Shown here piece after piece: positions 46,035 through 57,157 of a stretch of DNA of 64,000 bases. A program made the position numbers and the translations under genes. Source of the DNA: Armillaria gallica (lineage: Eukaryota > Basidiomycota > Agaricomycetes > Agaricales > Physalacriaceae); assembly GCA_037576215.1 (NCBI GenBank), contig JBANDB010000003.1, positions 3,782,001-3,846,000 on the forward strand, read 5' to 3'. The notes under the pieces were generated by a model. The model was not told where the DNA came from and did no database searches. It worked only from the letters and a program-made list of their open reading frames with translations. Numbering within the stretch: the stretch's first letter is position 1; each line of letters opens with the position of its first letter.

Positions 46035-46989
46035 TTTGATCGCTTGGGAGTGAGAAGCTATCAAGAGAGGCCAATTTTATATACTACGAAGTGAACACAT
46101 GGCGCACACCGAGCGTGCTGAAGCGGCATGTTGAAAGGCATGTTTTATACCTGGCAGAAGACATGCTAGGCAAAATTTGTATTCAAGAAGCCGAGTAGGA
46201 CACTCCTCGCAGGTTCCCCGAGCCCAGAAGCGCTAGGACAAATTGCTAGAATACGGCAGCTAATTGAATACGGACTCTGTTTGGTGTTACAAGGAATCAC
46301 CTTCTGAGTCATTGTTCGCGAATCCTGGGGGGCGTGTCAGGTTTCAGGGTTGCGAGCAGCGAAGATCCAGAGTGGAACAGCGTTTAATGTACAGAAACAC
46401 GCGAGTAGCAAGAGGCAGCAATTTGGCAAGACAACTTGAATGGCACTGTGACAATCGATCGAGGATGATTTTTTGAAGCTCTCGACCTCTTTATCATTAT
46501 GACCGTCTCGTTCCTTCTCGAGCAAGCAGCAGTGACGGCAAGACATAGAACTGTAGTCGCTGCGGCGTAAGAAACCTCAAATCTGGATCTCACCCAAACT
46601 ATGGCGCGCGGTTCACTGTAGAAGTTCTTACCTCCTTGCCTCTGGGCGACTTTTGCGAGAAGCATCAACTATTGTGAAGGACAGTTCTTTGAAGTGCTTG
46701 CGAAGTGCCGTATAAAATCGCCGTTTCAAAATTTCCCAGAACTGCACGAACGTGCAAGCTGACAATCACTGTCAGCTTGTTATTAAATTTTATACCAGGG
46801 GAAATATCATCAATAACAACGCGTCGAAAGTCGTGTAGTACAGGACAGATCTCGACACAAGTTGAGTATTTGGTGGAAAGTGCATGTGGCTGTGTCTGCG
46901 CGACATGACATCTGGACATGCTGTTTGGATATGTTACTACGTCATTACAACGTTCCTTACCGCCAACATACACATACTGCCTACGATAC
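46035..46989. other. Intergenic region
   Basis: Divergent upstream DNA for the Hsp20-like gene (-) and DUF7918 copy 1 (+). I see no gene; frames on both strands are motif-free. Confidence 0.45.
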
Positions 46990-48280
46990 ATGCTCACTTT
47001 CGGCGAATTCTCTGCCTGGGTATCCATTGACGGCGTTGAAGCAGAAGAATATGGAGTGACCGTCGACAGCACCAAGGTGACTTGTTGGATCGCGTCGGAG
47101 GCCAACAAGGTGCATACATAATATTTTTTTTCAGCCTCCGATGCTGCAACGTTGTAGACCTTTCGACTTCACTGGAAAGACTCTGTCGTTTCGTCACCTA
47201 CGCGAGGGAACCCGTCTATCGACGGTACTACCTACCCGCCCCGGTACATTGACTCTCTGCGGAGAAGCGAAGTCTTCCTTGGCGGCGTTAGGGATTCAGA
47301 TGACTCCAAGAGGTCATTTATGTTTACAAAACTCAATCTCACGGGCGAGTACATTGCTCCGGCAACTCGCCCTCGGCTGACCTCCATTTAGACGACGATG
47401 CGTATCTCGACGTCGCCGCTCCCCTGAGTCTTGGCGAAATAGAAGTAGCACTCTATCGTGTCGAGCGACGCCGGAACCGCAATCACCGTCCTCCTCTGAA
47501 TAGTATCAGCCAAGGGGTTGATTTTACCCGCCGTGTGTATCATGAGCATAATAAGAAAGGAATTGACCATGAGGCCAGGTGCGACGCCTTCTCCTTGTAA
47601 CTATTATACCCTACATGACAGATCACCCCAGTCTCGGGTCACCGAAACGTGTTGACAGCATTAGCCGGAGGCAGCACAAACCATTTTGTTTCACAAAGCC
47701 CAGGGGCGATCCCATCGTTACCTTTCGCTTCAAGTATCGGCCCCTCGGTACGTTGGTACAATGCATATAAGTACTTTGAACTCGACCAGACTGTGTCAAT
47801 TAGAGGTGTTACGAGCTCAGGAGATTGCCCCGCGGCCTCAACCTGCCCAACCAGTCCACAGCGCCCATGACACAAGTAAACCGGACGTCAAAGACATCAT
47901 CGTGGTAGAAGATGAAGAAATCGAGTTTCTTTATGTTCGTTGCCCCTCGTTTTCGGAGCATCAGGTCACTAAAATCTTTATAGATGAAAACGAATAAGGC
48001 GGTGAAGCATGACGACGATATTATCGACCTGACAGGTCTAAATGATGTATATGCATCGAGGGACGTCATAAAACTTGACGAAGAGGATGCTGTGGTCCCT
48101 AAGACTCCGCAGGTGCGCTCTATCAACTCGCTGCACAAGTACACACATATAAAATGGTTACCCAAGCGGAACAACAACGATGCGACCTCTGGTTCGCAAG
48201 AAGACGCTGCATCTGAGATCAAAGACGAGTATATTAAACCTTTTGGGCTCTCGAACGTATACTTCGATCTGACTGTATAG
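46990..48280 (+). CDS. DUF7918 protein, copy 1
   Basis: Agaricomycete-restricted family of unknown function. ATG 46990: MLTFGEFSAWVSIDGVEAEE, then TKVTCWIASEANK (the family N-terminal block), after an intron TFRLHWKDSVVSSPTRG, KRSFMFTKLNLT, then DDDAYLDVAAPLSLGEIEVA, which requires a GC-AG intron (donor GCGAGT near 47342). VTFRFKYRPLEVLRAQEIAP is the second family block. The tail has IIVVEDEEIE, HDDDIIDLTGL and VIKLDEEDAV, acidic-flanked hydrophobic clusters resembling SUMO-interaction motifs. Five or so introns. It is convergent with actin. It appears intact. Three relatives are in the window (50673-51794, 57158-58267, 58428-59541). Confidence 0.75.
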
Positions 48281-48558
48281 ACGGTTCGACCCTTGATTAT
48301 GGATTACCTATCAGCACATCGTCTCCGTTTCTTATTCAATTATTCCTTATGTCCACATTGCTATCGATCGCTTTCACTTGTTTTCCATCCTCGAGATACA
48401 TGCAACTTGTATAGAACACTGTCCGCCTAATTATTTATCACTGTACTGTTGTTTGTGACACGAATTTCGGACTTCTCGAAGTAAAACAGCAAACGATATT
48501 GCATTGAAACATCAGAGTGTAAGTACATATGGGAACCCCGTTAGTAAGCTCGAGGGGC

Positions 48559-50178
48559 TCAGAAGCACTCTAGAATCAAATGCATAAGACGGGAAGCAGG
48601 CCAACTGGCTAAGGTGAGAAACTCACTGCGATGGACGATACTGGGTCCACTCTCGTCGTACTCCTGCTTGGAGACCCACATGTTCTGGAACGTACTGAGC
48701 GACCCCAGAATAGAGCCGCCAATCCAGACAGAGTATTTCCTCTCAGGAGATGCGACGACTTTAACCTGAAACAGAGATACAGGTTAGCAGTGAGCAAAGA
48801 AGAACGCAGCGCGCGGCGTGCCTTGATACTAGTCGGAGCCAAAGCAGTCATCTCCTTCTGCATACGATCAGGCAGACCAGGGAACATGGTAGTGCCTCCA
48901 GAGAGAACAATGTTATTGTACAGCTCACGACGAATGTCCAAATCACACTTGTAGATGGAATTGTAGCTGGAATACAGTATCAGGACATGTTCCAAAACTG
49001 GGACTCTGACCAAGCCACTTACGTAGTCTCATGGATACCAGCAGCCTCCATTCCAAGCATGGCAGGGTTGAACAACGCCTCAGGTGCACGGAATCTAAAA
49101 TGTATTTAGCACATATGACTGCAACCAATGGGAGACAGCCAACCTTTCATTGCCGATGGTGATAACCTGACCATCTGGCAACTCATAGTCCTTCTCGAGC
49201 GCCGAAGACCTCATGGACGTATCCAGCTCCTGGTCGAAATCGAGAGCAACGTAGCAGAGCCTCTCCTTGATGTCACGAACGATTTCGCGTTCGGCAGAGC
49301 TGTTGCCCAGGTTGTACCCTCGCTCTCCCAAATTCTTGACCAGCTGATCAGTAATGTCCCGACCGGCGAGATCCAAGCGAAGGATGGCGTGCGGAAGAGA
49401 GAAGCCTTCGTAAATCGGGACAGTATGGGAAACACCGTCCCCCGAGTCCATGACGATGCCGGTGGTACGACCCGTTGCGTAAAGAGAGAGGACCGCCTGA
49501 ATGGAGACATAGAATGCCGGTACGTTGAAAGTCTCAAACATGAGCTGGGTCATCTTCTCCCTATTTGCTTTGGGATTCATGGGCGCCTCCGTCAGAAGCA
49601 CGGGGTGTTCCTCGGGGGCGACGCGGAGCTCGTTGAAGAATGTGTGGTGCCAGATCTTCTCCATGTCGTCCCAGTTGGTGACAATGCCATGCTCGATGGG
49701 ATACTTCAAGGTCAAGATACCCCGCTTGGCTTGGGCTTCATCGCTGATAAATACGTCAAGTTACGGTCATCGGCTGCTGATAGTAGGGGACACTTACCCA
49801 ACGTACGCATCCTTGTTGCCCATCCCGACCATGACATTCTGCATGCGCGGGCGACCAACGATGGATCTAGAAAGTATGTTGGTTAAAATTCATAGTTAGG
49901 AGTTTGTTGACTGACGGGAAAACAGCACGAGGTGCATCATCGCCTAGAATAACACCAGGAAACGTTGGCTCAGAGAACCGGATTAAAAAGAAGATCATAC
50001 CTGCGACTAAAAGAACGTGTTAGTTGAGAACATGATGATGACGGAAAAAACTCACACCCAGCTTTGCACATTCCGGAACCATTGTCGATAACCTAATGAT
50101 AATGATATGCATTTAAGCACACATGGTCAGAAAAATATATATAGTAGGACCAACAAGAGCAGCGATGTCATCATCCAT
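48559..50178 (-). CDS. Actin, divergent paralogue
   Basis: Cytoskeletal ATPase fold. Start 50178 MDDDIAALV, then across introns [52 protein letters not shown] and [22 protein letters not shown]-binding [11 protein letters not shown] and [17 protein letters not shown] are present. The last intron (GTGAGT...TCTAG) restores the classical end HRKCF at TGA 48559. Length is near the normal 375 residues. Many usually invariant positions differ, for example [20 protein letters not shown] and [47 protein letters not shown]. So this is a conventional-length but diverged actin, probably the second actin gene (ACT2-like) found in some basidiomycetes rather than the main housekeeping one. Many introns of 48-60 nt. 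Confidence 0.88.
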
Positions 50179-50672
50179 CTTGACGAAGAAGCGAGGAAAT
50201 TAGTGATAGTACTTCAAGACGCAGACATCCTTGTTTTATACACATCTCGAGGGTGCTTTGAAACGCGTCAAGACTGTTACTCATCTCTCTGACTGCGCTA
50301 AAGAGCGACGAAGACCATCGAAAGGTGCTGCGGAGCAGTATGAGAAGAGACGCGCCAGCACCTTTGGTCAAACGACTTGCGCCGTAGCCATGTCACTGCG
50401 GTTAGACAGGCGGCTCCGCCTACGTCTTATTGAATTCCGCCAAGACCACGCTGCGCAGCACCTGCGAAAAATGGGTGGAAGGCTTGGGTGACTCGTATTG
50501 TATGATTATTTCGAGCATCGCAGTAGTGCGTCAAGAGTATCATCACAAAAGCGCAGGACTCCGCCAACGGGGCATCATGAAACCTTGAATTTATACAACA
50601 TCCCATATCCCAAAAATCATGTCATATTGCCATTCTATGCAAGTCGTTTTGTCAATCCTCTTCATAATCCGG
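50179..50672. other. Intergenic region
   Basis: Actin promoter side and 3' flank of DUF7918 copy 2. No gene is supported. Confidence 0.45.
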
Positions 50673-51794
50673 TCAGCATGAGAGCGATGGCAAAGAAGGG
50701 CTGGCAATACCAGTCAAATCAATAACCTCCCCGTTCAGATGGGAATCCTCCTGCTTGAATTCTGCTTTGACCGCTTTGCTTTTCTTGCGTTTCTTGAGTT
50801 GACGGAGCTGCTCCTACGTGATTTTCGACATAAGCAAAGGAACAAAACGCAAAAGAGTGCCATACCTCCAAAGCAGCGATCTCCTCATTAGCGTCATCTT
50901 CTGACAGTTCGGACTTGAGAGGTTTGGGAGGCGGCGACGGCGATGCAGGGCGCTTTATCGTAGTCGGTGCCATCCCCTTTGCTTGCAATATGTCTAGAAG
51001 ACAGATTAAAACACGCTATAGTCAAGAGCACAAGCTCACCCAGTGGTCTATAGTAGAATATGAAAGTGACCTGTTCACAAACTTTGGCCGTCTGTACTGT
51101 CTCCGCAGGCTTTGTCGGCACCTCTGCACCTAATCTACCACATTCTATACATGTTCCAAAAGAGAAAAATATACTACGCTTACTGTACAGAGTGAAGAAC
51201 TGCTTTCTTGGACCGTTCGTGAACCTTGTCGACGGGGTTGAAGGTGCGTATTGGCTTTGGTCCTCTGATTACATACAGGCAGCTAATCTGCCATATCTCG
51301 AGTCTGATTTCGCCCAAGTCCTGTACAGACTCTGCCGCCTGCATTTCGTCGTCGTCTTAATAGTACGGTTTCATGAGAACTCCATGGAATCAAGAATCAA
51401 AGGTTAGTCCTCATACCAGTCAATTCTACAGAAGAGAATAAGAGCGATCGAGCTGTTGTCGCTGAGGTCCGTGTAGAGTTCAATGACACTACATCAGAGG
51501 GCCTGTACGTAGGACGACCAGGTGCCTCTAGCAGCCGGCTGCCAGCAAAGGATCCGTCAATATGGACTCTACCTGAAGTAGCAAACTGGCGATTCCTGTG
51601 TCGCCAGTGCACAGAAAAAGCCTAAGAGAGACGGTGAACAACGTCGTCAGGACCAGCCAGAGACGAACCTTGCCTGCTTGTGAAGGTATCCAGCACTTCA
51701 CCTGCTTTTTCTCCCGGGAATATTCAACACGATACTCAGGCAAGTGGTCACCGTCGACTTCGATCCAGGCAAAGAAATCGTCGAATTGCAGCAT
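50673..51794 (-). CDS. DUF7918 protein, copy 2
   Basis: ATG 51794: MLQFDDFFAWIEVDGDHLPE, then VKCWIPSQAGK. After an intron AFSVHWRHRNRQFATSG and LLFSSVELT, then DDDEMQAAESVQDLGEIRLE. A later exon gives VTFIFYYRPL joined to DILQAKGMAPTTIKRPASP. The C-terminus is a predicted coiled coil EEIAALEEQLRQLKKRKKS followed by a lysine-rich NLS-like stretch and GEVIDLTGIASPS, a SUMO-interaction-like motif. This copy is the most diverged of the four. It is divergent from TMA46, with only 116 bp between the two start codons, so they share a promoter. Function unknown; nuclear localisation is inferred from the basic tail. Confidence 0.72.
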
Positions 51795-51910
51795 ATTGTG
51801 GTCGCCGTGCAAGTCATGCGCATATATCAAATCAATCGGAGAGCGCCGAAAGTCCACTTGGCTCCTCCATCCACTTCCGTCGTCAGCAGCGTCCTTGATT
51901 CTCTTCCACA

Positions 51911-53297
51911 ATGCCACCGAAAAATGCCAAGGCAAGCGGATCGTCCAACAAGGTCAAGGAAGACAAGGTGAATCGACCGTCGGTGCCTTGATGTACCGTG
52001 CTAATCGTCTAAGATGTCCAGACCTTTGGAATGAAAAACGTTCGTTTCTCCACCTATTTTTGCGTACTCTTTGCTTACCCAACCCCGTCAGAAAAATAAA
52101 TCAGCCAAGGTCAAGCAGCAGGTAGCCCAAATCCAGGCCCAAGCCGCCGTGACGGGTAAATCCCGTACTGCTCTCGAGAAGGAAAAGGAAAAAGCTATAC
52201 GGGAGAAGGCAAAGTTGGAAGAAGAGAAACGCAAAAAGGAGGAAGCGGCATTCTTTAAGCCGGTGCAGACCCAGAAAGTGCCGTTTGGTGTTGACCCCAA
52301 GACGGTGCTGTGTGTGTTCTTCAAGTCCGGAACTTGCGAGAAGGGAAGCAAGTGCAAGTTCAGCCACGACGTCAATGTGGGCCGGAAAGTGGAGAAGAAG
52401 AATTTGTACGAGGATACGAGAGAGGAGAAACTCAAAGGTAAGCTATGCAACCACAGTCGGTGACCATGGCTGACTAGTGTTACAGATACGATGGATACAT
52501 GGGACGAAGAAAAGCTCCGTAGTGTCGTGCTCTCGAAAACAGGAAAGCCTCGCACAACTACAGATGTATGTAGCGCGTCATCCTATGCAGCAGCACTAAT
52601 ATTCTGCAGATCGTCTGCAAACATTTTATTCAAGCCATCGAAACGGAAAAGTACATCTGAAGATCATATTGTCGTTCAGCGTCTTCTAATCATTTACAGG
52701 TTCGGCTGGTTCTGGGAATGTCCAAATGGCGAAAACTGCATGTATCGACACGCCCTACCGCCTGGCTTTGTCCTCAAATCTCAAAGGAAGGCTCTGGAAG
52801 CCGCAGCTAAAGCTAATACGATTAGTATCGAAGAATTCCTTGAAGTTGAGGTATGTTTCCTCAATGTAGGAGGATGATTCGATGATTCACGGACAATCAA
52901 GCGCCACAAACTTGGTCCTAACCTTACGCCAGTGACGCCCGAAACCTTCGCCCACTGGAAAAAGACACGTATGGACAAAAAAGAGGCAGAGGAAGAAGCT
53001 CTGCGCAAGGCCAAAGATACTCAGCATGCCGCAGGAAAGAACGTCGGTATGAGTGGCAGAGATCTGGTAAGATTCAGTCATCTTAACATTGCGAGCATAA
53101 CCTCACTATACATCTAGTTCCAATACAACCCCGAATGGTTCGAAGATGATGATGAAGAAGGCTCCGAAGATTGGGAGTTTGAAAAGTATTTGAAAGAGAA
53201 AGCGGAGGCAGACGCTGCAGAGGAGGGCCATGAATTTGTTAATCTTGAAGGCATTCGAGAGGGTGACGCTGAGGGTAGCGGGGGAGGCCAAGACTAA
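51911..53297 (+). CDS. TMA46: Tma46-type CCCH zinc-finger protein (DRG family regulatory protein, ZC3H15-like)
   Basis: Ribosome-associated partner of the DRG1/Rbg1 GTPase in translation. Start 51911 [19 protein letters not shown] (exon 1 to 51967), then from 52092 [40 protein letters not shown] and [17 protein letters not shown], the first CCCH finger. The DFRP block includes [34 protein letters not shown] and [20 protein letters not shown] (second CCCH finger). Later parts are [20 protein letters not shown] and [19 protein letters not shown]; an acidic tail ends [13 protein letters not shown] at TAA 53295. Six or so introns. The gene is intact and its 3' end is 40 bp from that of CWC2, arranged convergently. 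Confidence 0.92.
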
Positions 53298-53337
53298 AGC
53301 CACATCTGTTATTAACGTAGATAAGGATACAATGGAT

Positions 53338-54628
53338 CTAGTCCTCATCGTCGCTTCCATAGCCAGCAAGATTTAGCCCAATTGGCGCCGTTGGGGCGCT
53401 TCTAGGCTGCACAAAAGACGCGCCATTCTGCTGCCGGATCTCTGCGAAATATTTGAGGCCTTCCATGGCATCTGCGCTCAGAAGCCCAACTGGTTTTGAC
53501 GGTGTTTCCGGTGGAGGTGGTGATGGAGAAGGCGCTTCAACATCTAACCGCCGGCGCTTGCTCTCAGGTTCCCCGCTGTCCTCTCCATCATCCTGCACTA
53601 CATTGCCCTCCTCGTCAAGTACGTCGCCGTCTTCCAATGCTCTGATCGTCCTCATAGCATCGACAATCCGGGGGTCCATTTTGGAGCGGATGACCTCTTG
53701 ACCCATCGTCTCCAGGCGCCTCTTCTCCAAAACCTTGGAGGTCGGATTAGGATCCTCCGTAGCCCACCGAACATTGAGAATTTCGTCGTTGTCTAGAGAT
53801 TGGCACGCCATTGCCTCTTTGGCAAATTGCGCATGCAGCTCAGACACGTAGGTGACGAAAGCGACACTTCGGTACTGCAGTACCTTGACGGCCCACCCTG
53901 TCTCGGAATCATCTGTGGAATAAAGTTAATACGAGACAAAGCTGGTAAAATATGCCTACTGACCATGCTCTATCTGCCCGAATTCCTTGAAATGTCTCCG
54001 AACGACTTCCTCCGTCTCGAGGCCATTCCCTGTCTCCTTAATCCGTCCAACGTAGAGAGTACGATTCATCCTGTTGAAGCTACCTACACCACCCATGTCG
54101 TCACGATAGTCTGCAAATTTGTCGCGCGCGAAACAGTCTTTGGAGCTGTCAGGCAGCGCGTCCTCTGGGTCGGGGAGACAGTGTAAATATTCGCATTCCC
54201 AACCGTATGGGCAACATCCACGGGCGAAGAAGAGGCAGCAGTACTTCATTCCAGTCATGTTGGCGCGGGTCAGGCCGGAGTCTTTCTTGACGTTGCATCT
54301 CGTTTGGGATTTTACTTTGCTGGAAGAAAAGGTAAGTAGCTGATGGAACGGCAGTAGGGTATTGCGCACTTGGAGTAGCTGTCCTCTCTGTCACCGCCAG
54401 CCCATTTATTGTACCAGATATCTTTGAGAGAACAATGAGCACGAAGGCAAAGAAATAGGCGCAACTCAACGAACTGTATTCTTTCCCCGTCTGGGGTGTT
54501 TCTTTCTTCTCTACTTCGCCTGGTTTGACCTGTTTACGTGCTGGCTTCATCTTTTTCGCCTTTTTCTGGGTCTTTGGCTCAACGACAGTGACTGTCTGCG
54601 TTTCTGTTTCGTTGCCGTTGGAAGCCAT
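53338..54628 (-). CDS. CWC2: Pre-mRNA splicing factor Cwc2 (RBM22-like)
   Basis: Prp19-associated spliceosome protein that contacts U6 snRNA in the catalytic core. Start 54628 MASNGNETETQTVTVVEPKT, a basic stretch, then SQTRCNVKKDSGLTRANMTG and KYCCLFFARGCCPYGWECEY-LH, a CCCH finger in the Torus domain. FNRMNRTLYVGRIKETGNGL opens the RRM, which continues VRRHFKEFGQIEH, an intron, then VLQYRSVAFVTYVSELHAQF and NVRWATEDPNPTSKVLEKRR. An acidic/Pro tail with ESKRRRLDVEAPSPSPPPP ends LAGYGSDDED. All family hallmarks are present. The frame is intact, with a few introns near the N-terminus. Confidence 0.93.
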
Positions 54629-54946
54629 GATGATGGTAGAAGGTTGAGTTGGTAATTGAAATACCACGTGCCACTTTCTTCTTCTAACCTCGAAGTTCAA
54701 CTAAGCTCAATTTACCGGTTCTCGTATTCTTAGCTGCTAGACGCCCCGTGCAATGAAAGGAGTGCCCATCTTCATTCATCCGTTTCCGTCTGGTCACTGG
54801 GCCCGGGAAATCTCCATTTTCGTCCCTACCCGCCACCTGAACCACTGAGTTTCAGTGCGTAATACTTGGAGTCATGTGGGCGGCATTACAGCAATACAGT
54901 CGATATAAATACTGGAACTTTCTTTCTTGGCCACCAGTTGCTGCCC
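54629..54946. other. Divergent promoter region
   Basis: Intergenic DNA between CWC2 (-) and the F-box gene (+). No gene. Confidence 0.45.
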
Positions 54947-56131
54947 ATGATTCCTCCAGAGCTCATTGATTTTATTATCGACCTCCTGCACGACGACCTT
55001 TCCTCGTTGAGCACATGTGCACTCGTCTGTTCCCAATGGCTCGCTCGCAGTCGATTCAACGGCTTTTCCACCGTCCAGCTCTGGCCTTGGCGGGCTTCTC
55101 AGTTCTTCCATCTCCTCGAAGCACCAGAATGCACGTTCGCGTCATATGTCTCACGGATCGAATTCGACGGCAATGCCACACGTTCCTCAATGGCGAACAT
55201 ACCCTTTGACAGGGTGCTGAAATTTTACAGTCTCACCCGTGTCTCAAATGTACGCGCCATCAGACTGGCCAACGTCGACTGGACAGCATACCCAATTCCA
55301 GACCAGAACCACATTATTTCTCTGCTTGGACAGTTCACTCGCCTCGAGCGGCTTGAGCTCGATTCTCTTGTCTCTCACGACCTGCGCACCATCGTACAAA
55401 TTTTATGCAGGTTCCCGGCTCTCCAGCATTTTTCGGCGCATCTTCGGTTCTCCAAGTACCTAGAACAGGCCGTGCAGTCAGCAGAACAGCTGCGTATCCC
55501 CTCGGGATTGAAGACCGTGGAGCTTAACGCGGACGAAGGCATACCGGTGTTCCTAGCATGTCTTGGCGCCGCACGTTCGTTGGACGTACGCACGGTTCGC
55601 TTGCGGAACATCACGTTCGATGACCTACCTTACGTCCGTCGTGCCCTCGATACCTTGGGCACCAAACTTCGCCATTTTCTGCTGTCATTCTCACGGCACC
55701 AGAAGAAACCGATCCCAGCTGGTAAGTACGCTGCATTGCTGCTATGCCAAGCTAATATGTTCACGCATTTAGCCGATGTCTCCACAGCGCTCCATTTGTC
55801 CTGTCAAACTGACCTCCGCACGCTTCACGTTGAAAATATCGACCTCACGTGTAACGGAGAGTGCATCATGAGACTGATTCTGCCTGACCTTCTTTCAACT
55901 ATCACGTCGAACGTGATTGAAGACGTCACCTTAAGCCTTCGTATCCATTCAGTGGACGATCTCGCAGTTATGCCATGGATGGAACTGGAGAAGGCTTTTC
56001 TCACCCATTCCAGTCTACGGAAGGTAGTCGTGGATGTATCTTTTGATACGGGTGACGGACCAGCAATTGAAGCATACGTGTTGAAACGGATGCGCAGCGT
56101 TGGCATCTTACGAGCGCATGCCATCTCGTGA
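54947..56131 (+). CDS. F-box protein
   Basis: Single open frame of 394 residues from ATG 54947. The N-terminus MIPPELIDFIIDLLHDDLSS and CALVCSQWLARSR is an F-box, the Skp1-binding adaptor part of SCF ubiquitin ligases. The rest forms irregular leucine-rich segments (SNVRAIRLANVDW, LERLELDSLVSHDLRTI, LRTLHVENIDLT, EDVTLSLRIHSVDD) with no catalytic motif. Agaricomycetes encode dozens of such proteins with unknown substrates. The frame is open further upstream, but only through non-ATG codons, so 54947 is the preferred start. No intron is evident. Confidence 0.82.
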   Translation: MIPPELIDFIIDLLHDDLSSLSTCALVCSQWLARSRFNGFSTVQLWPWRASQFFHLLEAPECTFASYVSRIEFDGNATRSSMANIPFDRVLKFYSLTRVSNVRAIRLANVDWTAYPIPDQNHIISLLGQFTRLERLELDSLVSHDLRTIVQILCRFPALQHFSAHLRFSKYLEQAVQSAEQLRIPSGLKTVELNADEGIPVFLACLGAARSLDVRTVRLRNITFDDLPYVRRALDTLGTKLRHFLLSFSRHQKKPIPAGKYAALLLCQANMFTHLADVSTALHLSCQTDLRTLHVENIDLTCNGECIMRLILPDLLSTITSNVIEDVTLSLRIHSVDDLAVMPWMELEKAFLTHSSLRKVVVDVSFDTGDGPAIEAYVLKRMRSVGILRAHAIS

Positions 56132-57157
56132 GCTATTTATCCTTTTTCTATGCTACGTGTGCTCAAAGGTTGGCAGACGTGTGAGAAGCGTGGCATCAAC
56201 CACGAGACTACTTTGTGAAGATGGCCGTTAACTTCATCACTTGGCGTCAGTGTGGCGTGGAGCATCATAATTCTAAGTGCCAAAGGGGCTGTAATTTCTA
56301 GCCTAGTGATGAGAATAATGACAGCACTTTTAACAAACTTTAAAGTCAGATGAATAGATACTAGGGTTTGGCGTACTCATTGTCGTGCCGCATATGCGTA
56401 TCAAAGGGGCGCAAGGGAGCCCCAACCTCTTGGTGCTGAAATGCAACTAAGATCGTTAAGCAATGACCTCGCTGAGGCAGTCCAACTACCGAGGCGGGTT
56501 GTTCGAAATATTATTCTCACCACCGCTGAATATTGAATGACGTGCTCTAGCGAAAAATTGCGTTTCGAGCACAGTGTAGCAAGGGCGGCTCCGGCCATAG
56601 CCTTCTCATCATATGATGGGAAGGTGCATCTCACAGGATTGTACGACGAAATTGCTGCCTGAAGTCCTCAGTCCCGATGCCGCCAAGTCCAAGGTCCGTA
56701 TTTGTCAAGTTTCGGGGCCATCCAACGGCTCACCACTCTCCCATACCCTGGTAGGAATGAGAGAATGTTCAGGTATCTCCAACCCCTCCAGAAGTGTTGG
56801 GTCTCGTTTTATCACAAACAACGCGTGTAGCACTAAACAAACTGTGTTCGATCGTGACCCGATTCTTCAAAACACACTGTTTACGGATGGCTACGGAAGC
56901 TATTATATCTCCCGAAAATTATTCAGAATCCAGCTCGCAGTAGGAAGTACACGAAGCTTGCTCACAAGTGGAGACCAGATGCCCCAGAGACAAGAGCCTT
57001 TCGATTATTTCCTGAATAGAATAAGCAGCGCTATATCATATACTACGAGTTCAGTGCCCCGCTATTAACCAAAAAACTAGATGAATGGTTTACTGATGCT
57101 TTCTGCTATAGCAAGGGGTTGACTTACCAATAAGATAAGAATAAATAGCCATAGCCA
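56132..57157. other. Intergenic region
   Basis: About 1 kb. A 151-codon frame at 56613-57068 (+) shows no motif and odd composition; I do not support it as a gene. Confidence 0.4.

Noticed and set aside
48559..48640. Non-canonical actin C-terminus (SEFLTLASW extension)
   Set aside because: A GTGAGT...TCTAG intron restores the classical HRKCF end; the extension is intron sequence.
56613..57068. 151-codon ORF between the F-box gene and DUF7918 copy 3
   Set aside because: No motif, no domain-like composition and no splice signals; probably chance.
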